From contig JAJEKV010000889.1 of the NCBI GenBank assembly GCA_021234155.1, positions 1 through 64,000 of the forward strand: DNA of 64,000 nt, written 5' to 3'. The position numbers and the translations under genes were made by a program. Positions 10,660-20,979 of the stretch are shown here, piece after piece. Under the pieces are notes generated by a model, which was given only the letters and a program-made list of their open reading frames with translations, searched no databases and was not told the DNA's origin. Within the stretch, counting starts at the first letter, position 1; every line of letters begins with the position of its first letter. This DNA comes from Isoetes taiwanensis (taxonomy: Eukaryota > Streptophyta > Lycopodiopsida > Isoetales > Isoetaceae).

Positions 10660-12160
10660 CTTCTTTCGACCTCTCTGTCTTTTGCGGTTTCTCGTTGACT
10701 CTTTAATTACGCACATCGAGCAAAAGCGGACATTCTATGTTTTCTAGGAATTTTCACAAAGATTCAATCGGTGAAGTGTGGTAAAGAGATGTCTTTGAAA
10801 GTGCAAGTCTCTTTTACTCATTAAAAACATCTTTTGGTGATGTTATCGGTTAAATGATACATGTTGAACATGTAGCTTCTCACATGTTTCTCTAAAATAT
10901 TTCTCCATCCATGACCTGGCCCGGCAAGGGCATGCATGGTTACAACTCTTCTTGGTCCACAATGATCATCGATTGCTGGATTTTTGTCGATCTTTTGTGT
11001 ATTCTAGACATTGGTGGACCCTAAGCGGTGGACAACCATAAAGCATTTTCGGCAAACTTCTTGCCCGGTTAATGTAGTGCGAAGGTGTTGCGGTCGGCAT
11101 GATAAGCTAAGTAGGAGTGCGCCAATGTCATGGAGCTGTAGTTGTCTCTAGCGCTCGTAATTTAGCCATATTTGCAACCCAATGAGCAGCATTTAGTTCT
11201 CAAAAGTCTCCTCATTTTGTGTTCATCCATAAGATTTCTTCTTCTTTGGGGTGCGCCCTCAAACCAAAATCCACCTTGAATTTCTTTGAAGATTGGCTTG
11301 AGAACATGTAATCTCTTTGTTCCTCGTTGGTGTCTTCATCTTGATGAAACTTCTACTACACGGGGTGACTTCCTCGTCACGAGTGGTGTGCTTGTAAGGA
11401 AAAGCAGACCCGCGTGAAGTTGTTCCCGGAATAGGCGGGGAACTGATGTTAAAGGATGGTGATGGCCCATAAGAGGTTGTGGCATCATTTGTTCTTGTAC
11501 CATCTTGAAAAGGAGTTCTTGCAAACATCTCCTTTAGATGATTTGGAATTACGCAAATCCATGTGTCACAACCGTTGTTGTGTGAAGAGGAGTGCATCTT
11601 TGGGCGTCGTCCTCATTTGTAGTGAAGTCTGGTGAGAGAAATTGTAGTGAATCTCCGCGGTCTTACGTGTTTTTGTGTTCCTTGTATGTTTTGCACGTGA
11701 GTGAAAACTACAAAGGGGGGGTAGCTTGTTCTTGAGCACCCTTTGTTGTGGAGCTTAACATGGAGGTCGAGGGGATGGAACAAAGGGTGGTGGCAACACT
11801 TTCCGGCTGGTGGTGATTCTTTGGAAGGAGATGCGGTAACAATGGCTTTGTCTCTGAGGACTTGGTGACGGTTGGAAGGGTGGTGGAAGTCATTTTGTCT
11901 TTGGACTTCGGTGTGTCTTCGAGAAGCAACAACGATGAAGCGAGAGGTAGAATTCGGAGAATGCGGTCTTCACTAGAAATGGCGTTGTTCCCAAAAGCGT
12001 GTCCTCGAGAACCGGGACGAGCTTGAGACAACAAAAGGTGGTGGAAGCTTGTTCCTTGGCGGTTCGATCATCTTGACAAGCTGCAAAATAGTAAAAGATT
12101 TGAGAAACTTTTACATGTCGCGAGCTTTTCTTATTCGAATACCCCACGTAGTACAAGTAG
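10660..12160 (-). pseudogene. possible 5' part of the DUF7869-type gene
   Basis: Several short minus-strand frames (12156-11890, 12034-11708 and 11597-11259) lie upstream of the DUF7869 core in the same orientation and could be its worn N-terminal exons. They are Ser/Thr/Pro-rich and show no motif I recognise. I include them only because the conserved core must have had an upstream part. They could equally be non-coding. Confidence 0.3.
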
Positions 12161-15100
12161 AAGTTCGGTACTAATCAAGTGAAAGTCAAAATAAAAAGCT
12201 ATTACGGAATACACAAGAGTAGGATAGTAAAGCTGAGCGTATTAGGATCACATAGAAAAAGAGCAAGGCGAAAATGATACCTTTAAAAGGAAATTTGGCC
12301 CTTGATTCGTATTCGAGTCTACGAGCTCAAATTCGCCCGGCTGCCTTTTTACCGATTATTATATTGAGAGCGTATTCCGATTCACATAGAGAAACCATGG
12401 ACAGTCGGTGAGAAAGTACAGCGTACAATCATTTGCATATGCGTTTCTTATTAGAATACACTTTTGCGCCTCACCTTCCGGCGAAAGTGTCCGCTTAAAG
12501 TGTAGTGTATCCGAATACACATGCCCAACGAAGATGTCCAGTGGGCAAAAGTGTATTCGAGAATACCTCACTTTGTGGTATGCGGGAATAGTGTATTCGG
12601 TGTCTACTCTAAATCGTTTTTAGGTTTTAGGGGTTACTTTTCCTTGCGTTTTTTTTAGTTAATTTAGGCGTTCTTGCTGCATTTTTAGCTTGTTTAGACC
12701 ACTTTTTTTGTCAAGATTGCAGTGCTTTTTTGACATTTTTGTCCTCTTTTTGCCCTCTTTTTTCCCTTTTTGTAAGCCATTTTGTATTCTGGAATAGTTC
12801 TTTGCCACTGTTTTTTCTAACAAGGTCGTGTTTACACACAATTTACCTGAACATGGCGGCAGAAACAACGAGAAGAAGCCTCTTAAAATGCGTCTGAAAC
12901 GCACCCACGAGAGAAGGGTTGAATGTGGGATCGCTGCTATCTCACGAAACTTCCAAACTCAATGGTTTTACAAAGGGGTATACGGAAAGTCTGACACTGC
13001 GACTTTCTACATATGCGTAGAACCACGGGAACCAAAGATGCGATGGTGGGGAATTTATGCGCATGGGCACCATCACGTAAAGTGGTGAGGTAATTGGAAG
13101 GCCCGTGGGGAGGAGATTGTCTTTCCGGACATCTCAAAGGCTTTATTCATGTTGATGAATCTACCTTAGACTTGTGAAGGTAAATCCACATCCTCTTTAT
13201 AAGTATGTTTCTCACTCATTGAACAAGAGGTAAGCTCTCTGCCATCATTAATTACGTTGAAGCACTTGGCGAGGACTTCCCTGGCCAGTCAGAACAAGGG
13301 GGAAGAGGAAGATCGGGGAATTTATCGGGGAGTCCATCCGGTCTGCTTGAGCCCATCAGGTGAGTTCATCCCGGGTTCGGAAGAAGCAGCCACCTCCACC
13401 ACCCGGCAAAAGCGAGAGGCAAACCGTAGGCGCTAAAAGCCCTAAGAAAAGCGGCTATCATTGAAGCGAGAAGATGCTCGAGGATGCACACAAGAAGAAG
13501 AAGGGGGAAAAGCCAAAGCACTGGCGTTGCCATCAAAAAAAAAAGTTGATAAAGCGGCGAGAAAATGGAAGAGATAAACTTTGCACAAATTTGTGCAAGG
13601 TGTCATTATTGCGGTCCGCGGCTATGAAGCTTCCTCAAAAATGAAAGCTGGAGAAACGACGACCTGCGGGTTCGAAAGATATATCACCGGACCATCTAAG
13701 GAACCTCAGGGCGAGAATCAGGAGCAATCCCAATGCACATGTAGCTCAATTGTTGTTCTTGTTGATAGAAAGCGGTGCACAACTCTGCTTGATACGATAG
13801 AGAAAATCACGGACACATATCGCATTATGTTTTGGGTGGGAACCACGGCTTTAAGGCAAAGGAGGCAATTATACAAGGAAAAAAGAATCCTAGGTACTTA
13901 TGCGTTCTAAATGCTGTCTCTTTGTGGTTTGGCCGGCGAGGAAGCCAAAATCGTTGCCAACACTCTGTGGCCCGACAGCGAGTACAAGTTAAAAATGAGC
14001 TTTGTCGACAAAAATCAGATTCATGCGAGAGAAATATGTTATCTTCAAGGAAAAGTATGGAGAGGATCTCAAAAAGCCACGAGTACTCCTTGAACTTAAA
14101 AGCTTGTGCCATTGAGTGTTGCCTTAAAATCTGACGAAGGCCGAACAAGCGGGCATCACTCATTGGTCATGACAATTGGTTTCAGCTAAGCGTTGGGGAT
14201 GGCGGGTAAGGTTACAAGCGTATTCGAATAAGATTTAGTGTGCAACTAGCTTCTAAGTTTTTTAATTTGTTTGCGGAATCTGGGAGCTTGAGCGAAATAT
14301 TTAATATGTTTGGCCTTGGTGAGCTAAAAAGTAAAGGAAAAGGTGTCGGAGAAGAAAAGCGGCGGCGTCCCAAAGAAAGAAATGACCATCAGCATGCGGA
14401 GGGAGATCGCAGGGGTTCAGCGACAGGAAATTAGTTAAACGACTTACGCAAAAGGTGGTGGACAAGGAGTTCACACTTTCGAAGAAATGTCGAAGGAGTT
14501 GCACAAGTAAGCATACAATTATTGCTGCCTTTTCACTTGTAGAATTACGTCCGGATAGCGGACAATCTAGTGCTCACGGAAATGCTTTTTCGCACCCTCG
14601 ATGGAGCGAAGTGTATTCGGAATACGTTCTCTCTTCTTGTAGTGTAAAAGTGTATTCGAATACACTTTTACTCCTTTAGTCGTAGCGTATTACGGAATAC
14701 ACACTCTAACTTGTTGCGTTGTAGAAGTGTATTCGAATACACTTTCGCTTCTTCTTTCGCGATTAAAGTGTATTACGGAATACACTTACTTAAGAAAAAT
14801 ATTGATTCTGGTAGCTTGTATTCTAGAATAACTTTAGGTGGCGGGGAAGATAGTTTACTTGGCGTTTTCTCTTTTCAAGCTGCTAAAAAGGTTGTGTTTT
14901 TTCTTTCTAGCCAAAAATGTTATCACACCTGCCGGACATGTCGATGGAGCAACTCAGCGTGGAGGCGTGGGAGAGGTGCAAGGAGCTTTATCCATAGCTA
15001 CATCCGCCGGCGGTATGCTTCGATGCGCACCAAATTTTGAAGGATGGATGCTAACTAAACGTCATACTTTACTTGTCTCTGTCTCAATCTCCCATTTGTT

Positions 15101-15620
15101 TTGCGGAACAAGAAGAAAAATAAGGACTGCGAGGAAGGTTTCATGCACCTCGTCCGGTGGCGCGAGAAGAAAGAACATTGGCGGAGAGGAGAACTCTAGA
15201 TGTGGAGCCCGATTATGAAAAGTTTAATTTATTTGACCAAAATAATTTGTTTTCCATCATTCACCGGGGAATTTGCACTAATTTGGTTAGGGACGATAAA
15301 ACCACAAGATTTCCTGCTTGGTGATTCGCGGACCTTCCTTATGGCTTTAAACTAAAGGGACGGTAGATTCTGACGACCGACCTTTTAAATTTTCCCGAGT
15401 TTAATGCTTTAAATCGGCGGCATCAAACAAGTCTATGACCAAAGCGTCGTCTTGGCGTGTTTCACTCGGCATTCAATTTCGGGCCTTGTGGAGTCCGTTT
15501 AAAACTCACCGGATCCCGGTGCAAGCTGGTTATGAGAATTTGGTTTTGGTGAGTACTTTATTACGGAATACGTTGGGCTTGTTTCTTCTTTTTTGTTTTA
15601 GTTTTCTATTCGAATATAAT
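12130..15620. repeat. palindrome field, consensus near GTGTATTCGGAATACAC
   Basis: At least a dozen copies of a 14-18-bp palindrome occur here. The best are 12505-12520 (GTGTATCCGAATACAC), 12551-12566 (one-base loop), 14611-14625, 14650-14665 (GTGTATTCGAATACAC), 14685-14702, 14727-14742 and 14768-14785. Half-copies lie near 12133, 12205, 12367, 12591, 14218, 14820, 15560 and 15604. The central five start 39, 35, 42 and 41 bp apart, a spacing near four helical turns. No such motif is evident outside the inserted element. Candidate roles are binding sites for an element-encoded protein, or hairpin-forming DNA. Confidence 0.7.
12828..14830 (+). other. plus-strand degenerate frames of unknown function inside the 8.1-kb element
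   Basis: Plus-strand frames at 12828-13088, 13581-13910 and 13911-14093 are separated by stops and show no recognised domain. The region around 13380-13560 encodes Lys/Pro-rich text in more than one frame. They may be upstream exons or fragments of the methyltransferase-like gene that follows, since they share its strand, or they may be non-coding. The frame 14240-14434 overlaps palindrome sequence and is doubtful. Confidence 0.25.
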
Positions 15621-16140
15621 TACCTTTGACTTGTTCTCTTTGTTTGTTTCTTGTTACGTTTTTCGATTTAGTGACACCACTCTAATTTCTGAGGTACAAA
15701 ACAAATATAAACTACCATACCATGGGCGGGCGAGATTCTTTGAGTAAGGTTGAATACCTCCATGTTGCTTCTTGGGTTTCGATGGAAAAGCACCATGGAG
15801 CATTTTAACAATGACATGCGAATTTTTTTCTAATGTGTTGGAATTTCCAGGCTGCTTCAAAAGCTCACGGGACCCTAGTGCACAAGGTAGAATTGTTAAT
15901 CACTACCGAAGCCTCAAAGCTAATCAACCATCTCTAGACATGTTTTCCGTCCGGAGTTGGGGTGTGATACCTTCTCGGCTCACGGTACAACAATAGCTTG
16001 TGCACTTAGGAAGAAGCGGGGGAATTATTGCTTGATGGACATTGATAAAGAGGCATGTGCAATTCATCAAGATGAGACTGGCGGCCTTGCCTACCCTACG
16101 GATGAGCACCAAGGTTAGGGGCCAAATCCTCATCCGATTT
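14920..16140 (+). pseudogene. beta-class DNA methyltransferase-like gene remnant
   Basis: Three blocks in order suggest an N6-adenine/N4-cytosine (N6_N4_Mtase-type) enzyme. About 15203-15300 gives EPDYEKFNLFDQNNLFS, a lead-in of unknown role. At 15327-15351 FADLPYGFKLKG gives D-L-P-Y, a match to catalytic motif IV ([DNS]-x-P-[YFW]). At 15866-15943 RDPSAQGRIVNHYR leads into LDMFS. After a short frame change, 15981-16060 gives HGTTIACALRKK followed by CLMDIDKEACAI. The order D-x-F-x-G, then GTT, then an acidic D-I-D matches the SAM-binding motif I and motif II region. Motif IV before motif I is the beta-class order. Stops and frame changes show this copy is dead. The upstream limit is uncertain (coding-like text near 14920-15200). 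No database check was possible; a pseudo-match by chance is not excluded. Confidence 0.5.
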
Positions 16141-16614
16141 TGCCAAGTGACCTCTCCGAGATCTGACCTCCATTCACTACCTCTTTAGAGGATGAAGCTA
16201 CTTGAGAATTTGAAAAAGTGGCACTAGCTACCATTCACGAAGACTTTGCAAAAAGTAGACAAAGTAAGGCACAAGAAAAGGATCGGGGCCCCGTAGAATC
16301 GGTGAGAATCAAGCAAAAGCATGATGAAGACTTGATTTGGACCTTTAGTGCATCTTTCCAAAAACATTATCCGACCACCATGTGATGTTACAAATTGTAT
16401 CATTGAAACACTCTTCATTATATAATAATTATTTTATTCACTACATTACGGTGTTTTCAAGATAGTACTTTTGAGAATACAAAAGCATGTCTAAATTCTT
16501 CCCTTTTCAAGTGTTGGTTTTTGGCAAATTCAAGTTATTTTTACACTAGGGGGCCAAAAAGAGGTAAAAAAAATTAAGCCTATTGGAATTCCCAATTAGA
16601 AGGAAAAAAAGTGT
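16141..16614. other. AT-rich 3' part of the 8.1-kb element
   Basis: No domain is seen. The text around 16545-16580 ('ccaaaaagaggtaaaaaaaa') repeats in direct orientation something near the left end (8632-8655, 'acaaaaaggggtaaaaataaaa'). This could be a subterminal repeat or chance in A-rich DNA. Confidence 0.35.
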
Positions 16615-16684
16615 CATTTTCTAGATCGGGCTATTTTTTTTTCAAGGGAATCTTTGAAGCAGGGAGTCTTTGCAACACTCCCGT
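16615..16684 (-). repeat. right imperfect terminal inverted repeat
   Basis: Reverse-complement partner of 8571-8640. It directly abuts TTAA at 16685-16688. Confidence 0.55.
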
Positions 16685-16688
16685 TTAA

Positions 16689-17290
16689 TTTCTGTCGTGT
16701 TTAATTCGAGTTGTTAGAAGCGGCTCTTGGCGCTATTTTACGATGATCGATCTTCGAGGTGCCTACAATCTCATTCGGATCCGATAGCATGATGAGTGGA
16801 TGACAATATTTCGTACTCGGTATGACCATTTTGAGTACACAGTTACGCCCTTTGGCTTACCAATGCTCCAGTTATATTACAACATATGGCTAATAATGTC
16901 TTTCGGGAGTTCTTGGATATTTTTGTTATCATTTATTTGGATGATATTCTTATTTATTCTAAGACTCTCGAAGAACATGAAAGGCATATTCGACAGGTCC
17001 TTCAGAAGGTTCGTGAGCATGGATTATATGCCAAACTTGAGAAACGTCAGTTCAAACAGGATATTGTGGAGTTCCTTGGCTATCATATCACTCCACATGG
17101 AGTCTCTATCGATCCCGAAAAGGTCAGCACTGTTCTAGAGTGGCAAACACCTTCATCCATTCGAGATGTTTAGTGTTTTCTTGGGTTTGTCAATTTCTAT
17201 TGGCGTTTCATTCGGAATTGTTCAGAGATTGCCCTTCCTTTGACATGTCTCATGATTAAGGATGTGCCTTTTAAATGGGAGTGTGGGCGA
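16689..17290 (+). pseudogene. chromovirus reverse transcriptase, main part
   Basis: After the nested element the RT resumes with MIDLRGAYNLIRIR (about 16741-16785; normally DLRGAYN) and FEYTVTPFGLP. A one-base shift then leads to FVIIYLDDILIYSKT (16922-16965), the YLDD polymerase active site. GLYAKLEKRQF and VEFLGYHITPHGVSIDPEKV follow. The connection domain and 'FLGF.NFYWRFI' appear to 17210. The enzyme copied element RNA into DNA. This copy has at least two frameshifts and a stop at 17171. Confidence 0.9.
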
Positions 17291-17299
17291 GAATTTGCT

Positions 17300-17590
17300 T
17301 TGGGTTACCCATAAACATGCTTTTACCATGGCACCAATTCTTGCCCATCGCGGATCTTTTCGTGCCTATATCTTTGTAGAAGCGGATGCTTCGATTTTGC
17401 TCTTGGTGGTATTCTATTATAGGAGGGAGGACCATGAATTGCATCCGATCGCCTATCACTCTCGAAAGTTTCAGACTGCCAAAATCAGCTATCCAATTTA
17501 TGACAAGGAGTTGTTGGCAATAGCCGCTTCTTTTGAGAAGTGGAGACGTTTTTTGGAAGGATCTCCTCATAAGTCACAATATATCTGAGC
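17300..17590 (+). pseudogene. chromovirus RNase H domain
   Basis: APILAHRGSFRAYIFVEADAS (17325-17390) matches the Ty3 RNase H start (..P..F.v.tDAS). HPIAYHSRKFQTAKISYPIYDKELLAI follows, ending in the conserved Y-x-x-x-D-K-E-L-L-A block. The domain removes RNA from the RNA:DNA hybrid. It is open to 17588 in one frame. Confidence 0.85.
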
Positions 17591-17639
17591 ATCAAAATTT
17601 GGAATACTTCGGTCTGGTTGGAGTGCTCAGCCGTCGACA

Positions 17640-18700
17640 GGCCGATGGCATATTCAAGTGTTATCCTGCATTGATTTAGTGATCAAGTGCCATCCGGACC
17701 TCTCCAAGAGAAGCACGATGCCTTATCTCAATGCTCCTACCTTGAGCCTAAGCCAAATGATCCTACATTTAACCAACGGTCCTGAGAGTTATTCTAGGGC
17801 CTATCGGTTCCGACTTATGGCCACCACTTTATTTGAAAGACCTCATGATACTGACCTTGTTGGAGTGCGTTCGGGCATCTCGCCTTTCGATCCATTGGCT
17901 GAAGATGTATTCTCACATCTTGACTTTGCAACATCTTCTCGGTAAAATGCGATGGGACTATGATTATTTTTGGGATTGAGATGGACTTTTTATTCCATAT
18001 GGGCTTCGATGTGTGCGGATGGTGCTTCTAAGCTTCTCGGGGCTTACCATAGCTCACTCATGGCGGACACTTTGGAGTATCAAGACTCTTGAACTTATTA
18101 ATTGAGAGTATTGATGGCCTGGGTTTCATCGCTCTGTTGAAGTTTTTACTCAATCTTGTGATATCTGTTGTCAAGCAAAAGTTCTAAGACATCTTTAAGG
18201 AACAACTTACCTTCTTCTTTGTGAAGTAGTCCGGCTTCATGGATTGCGGATACTATTATTAGTGATCGGGACCTCGGTTAAATCGAGGATTGGGTTACTA
18301 CATATCATTTGGCTCACATCATCATCCATAAAGTAATGGGCAAGCCGAGCATACTAATTAAACTATGAAGCAATATTTGAGGTGCTTTATCAATTATCAA
18401 CAGGATGATTGGGTCGATTATCTTCCATTAGCTGAGTTTGCCTATAATAACTCGATTACATGCTTCCAACGGCGATTCCATTCTTTATGAACTCCGATTA
18501 GCATCCTCATTGGTCCCTTCATGTATAAGCTAGAGGTGACTCTATCCTAGTCTTGGACTCTCGACTACTCTAGGCTCTTCAATAAGATCTTTAGCACTAT
18601 CTTCTCAGAGACGCGGGGAATGCTATCGGCATTATGCGATTTACATCAACAAGAAGCTTCATTACATTTCATGTTGGTGACCTTCTATGGCTTCTTCATA
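17640..18700 (+). pseudogene. chromovirus integrase remnant
   Basis: Frame-broken pieces follow integrase order. The zinc-binding region lies around 18050-18190, with GHFG and 'SCDICCQ'-like text in shifted frames. At about 18330-18470, [20 protein letters not shown] and then AEFAYNNS match the conserved C-terminal part of the Ty3 integrase core. Many stops are present. The enzyme inserts element DNA into the genome. Confidence 0.75.
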
Positions 18701-18879
18701 TAGCTACCTACCTCATGTCTTCATACTACCAGCACCTTAGTCCTTATCGGATCATAGCTCGGTGATGATGTGGCATTTTGCCTCGAGCTCCCCTCGGATG
18801 TTCTCTATATCGGTATTTCATGTTTCTCTATTGGAGCCCTACATGGTTAATCTTTTTCCAGATCACATTTCTCCGCCGC

Positions 18880-19080
18880 CATCACCCGTGGAAATTGATG
18901 ATAATGAGGAGTTTGAGGTTCGAGAGATTTTGGACTCCAAGTTTCTTCGGCGATTGTATTACTTTATCGATTGGGAAGGTTACTCACTAAGTGATAGAAC
19001 CTGAGAGCCTGTTGAGAATCTAACTAATGCTCTTGATAAAATTACGGAGTTTCACCCTTGGCGTTACTGGATAAGCTAAG
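18880..19080 (+). pseudogene. chromodomain of the chromovirus integrase
   Basis: PVEIDDNEEFEVREILDSKF, then YYFIDWEGYSLSDRT, then a stop and EPVENLTNALDKITEFH. This is a chromodomain at the integrase C-terminus, which targets the element to histone-marked chromatin. The stop (TGA at 19001-19003) stands where the family has a conserved Trp (TWEP), so it arose by a single G-to-A change. The aromatic cage positions Y/F and W are otherwise recognisable. Confidence 0.85.
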
Positions 19081-19148
19081 CTTGAGTACTCAGGCTCCGG
19101 CTCTCTAGCTCAGGAGGAGGAATCGTCGCCATTATAGGAGGGGGATGG

Positions 19149-19632
19149 TGTGACGACTATAGGGGTATTTGTATTATACGAGCATTATACTCGTATATAC
19201 AAAAGATGATCGTCACATGGATGCAAATGAATAGTTACACAAGGCAGAGTTTGAAGTCGCAACCTTCTAGTTGTGAGTCACTCATATTTGCCAAGTGTGC
19301 TACAATACTTGTTGGAGACATTCACTCACGTCTTCTTCATATGCAGGATTGTTTCCAGAAGGTTCTAGAATATTATATGCATGCATGACATTTGACACGA
19401 TCTCGTCCATTAGAGTGGCAAGATCCTGTCCGTTGGCCTAGATATATAGAGGCACCTTCTTCTTGTCGAACCATTCCGGTTCAATGCTGGTTTTGAGTCT
19501 TCCAAGCATCTCTCTCATGTTCCTGCTTGCCTCCGGGACCCTTTGTGTTCTTGTTTCTTCCATAAGATTGTGGATGGCGTTTCATAAATTTCTTGCATAT
19601 TTCTGGCGTTATTTTCTATGTATTTTCCTTAG
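19149..19632 (+). repeat. chromovirus 3' LTR (outer end truncated)
   Basis: Preceded by the polypurine tract AGGAGGGGGA. Begins TGTGACGAC and then matches the 5' LTR ('cgagcattatactcgtat') to about 19632, where similarity to the 5' LTR stops. Confidence 0.75.
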
Positions 19633-19639
19633 GAACATT

Positions 19640-20680
19640 ATATTAATATCAAAAGCAAGGCTTCGAGTTCAAACTCCATGGAAACATGTATTACTACCAC
19701 CATTAGATGGGATGGATTTCATAAATATGGGATGTTTTGCTCTATGGTAATTAGATCTTTGTGGTTATGGGAACATTACATTGAGTAGATTTTGGTGTGG
19801 CTTTTTCAAAACACCACCATAAAACATGGGATACTTTTCCGATAAATATGGAATGGTTTTGGAGTTGGTTGGGATGGTGTGTTAAGGAACATTACATTTG
19901 GTAAGATACAAGTAGATTATGGTAATAGACCCATGGGGCCTATAGGCAGATTTTTGGTAATTGGCATTTCTTATAACCACCATAAGAGGGTGGGATGGAT
20001 TTCCATAAATAGTGCCATGTACAATGCCATTTTGGTTGACTTGTAGGTGGTTTAAGGAACATTTTACATTTTGGTAAGAGAACAAGGGGGTTTTGCCACT
20101 CCATGGGGTAAACTTTATGCGGAAGGGTCGAATTTGCCTTTCAAAAGAAACTTGATAATCGGCGGTGTCACTAGTATACATGGTCACATCATAATCTTGA
20201 GCAACAATGTCACTAGTATACATGGTCACTTCATATGCTTGGATGATCAAATGGGTCCTATATGGGAGATAATTTGTAATGGACCTATGATAAGACTAGC
20301 ATTAATCATATTACATGGTCACATCATAATCTTGAGCAACAATGTCACTAGTATACATGGTCACATCATAATCTTGGATGCTCAAAGATGAACATAGTTC
20401 TTGTGGGAGATATTGTAATGGACCTATGCAAGACTAGCATTCAGCATATTAATGGGTAGAAGTGACTATTTATAAATGTCTAGACAATTTTTTTTCAGTT
20501 GGTTAAAGGCATGTTGGTTCAGGAATGTTACAGTACCTGCAGATTTATATTATGCATTCTTGTGGGAGATATTGTAATGGACCTATGCAAGACTTCCATA
20601 GACATATTTGGGTTGGACTATTTATAAATGTCTAGAAGGCGTTGGTTAAAGACATGTTGGTTCGGGGAATATTCATTTCT
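19640..20680 (+). repeat. cluster of short tandem-repeat families
   Basis: Three families follow one another. (1) 19660-20110: diverged units with 'accaccat', 'gggatgg' and 'gaacattacat..ggtaag'. (2) 20165-20390: near-perfect units of about 42 bp ('cactagtatacatggtcac', then 'atcataatcttgagcaacaa'), two in tandem and two more after a spacer. (3) 20256-20670: units of about 150 bp with 'ttgtaatggacctatg', 'caagact' and 'tatttataaatgtctaga'. No gene is seen. Confidence 0.7.
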
Positions 20681-20979
20681 CTCATTATTTTCTCTCACTG
20701 GTGAGCCATGGAGCCATACTTCACTCTAGATGTCCAGATAATTTTTCTTCTTCTTCGGCTTAAATGAAATGCAGCGATAAATGGTAGAATGACTTACGGG
20801 GATGCCATGCATTTAGACACCTCAAATTCGCACCGGTTGGGCTACATGCAGGTACTCGAATAGTTAGTTCTATGGGTTCCCGCCCGACAAGTTTCATTTT
20901 TTGAAAATTCACGCTAGAATTTTCGTAATGGATACAATGGTAGTTATATTGGATGGTTAAAGGGATTCGAGCTAAGATT

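Larger units (their letters stand above)
8571..16684. mobile_element. 8.1-kb TTAA-flanked DNA element with DUF7869-type gene and methyltransferase-like region
   Basis: The tetranucleotide TTAA at 8567-8570 and again at 16685-16688 flanks this block. The ends are imperfect inverted repeats: the 5' end reads AGCGGGAGC and, further in, TTCCCTCAAAGATTCC; the 3' end, reverse-complemented, reads ACGGGAGTG and then TCCCTGCTTCAAAGATTCCC. The host chromovirus RT breaks at 8566 and resumes at 16689 in the same reading phase if one TTAA is removed, which supports the boundaries. Inside are a DUF7869-type protein gene on the minus strand (about 9.6-12.2 kb), a palindrome field, and methyltransferase-like pieces on the plus strand (15.2-16.1 kb). 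The family is not one I recognise. A TTAA target suggests piggyBac-like integration chemistry, but no piggyBac transposase is seen. Confidence 0.6.
5951..19632 (+). mobile_element. degenerate chromovirus (Ty3/gypsy, chromodomain class) with nested insertion
   Basis: Two diverged LTRs (about 5951-6455 and 19149-19632) bracket gag, protease, RT, RNase H, integrase and a C-terminal chromodomain in the usual order. Without the nested 8.1-kb insertion the element is about 5.56 kb, a normal size for a plant chromovirus. The purine tract AGGAGGGGGA lies just before the 3' LTR. The 3' LTR appears truncated at its outer end. Coding parts carry many stops and frameshifts, so the copy is dead. The gag signature and the chromodomain fit the chromovirus branch; I cannot tell which clade (Tcn1-like, Reina, CRM and so on) by eye. 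Confidence 0.85.

Noticed and set aside
8600-16650. The 8.1-kb insertion as a piggyBac transposon
   Set aside because: TTAA flanks fit, but no piggyBac DDD transposase is visible and the terminal repeats do not show typical piggyBac ends. I keep it as an unclassified element.
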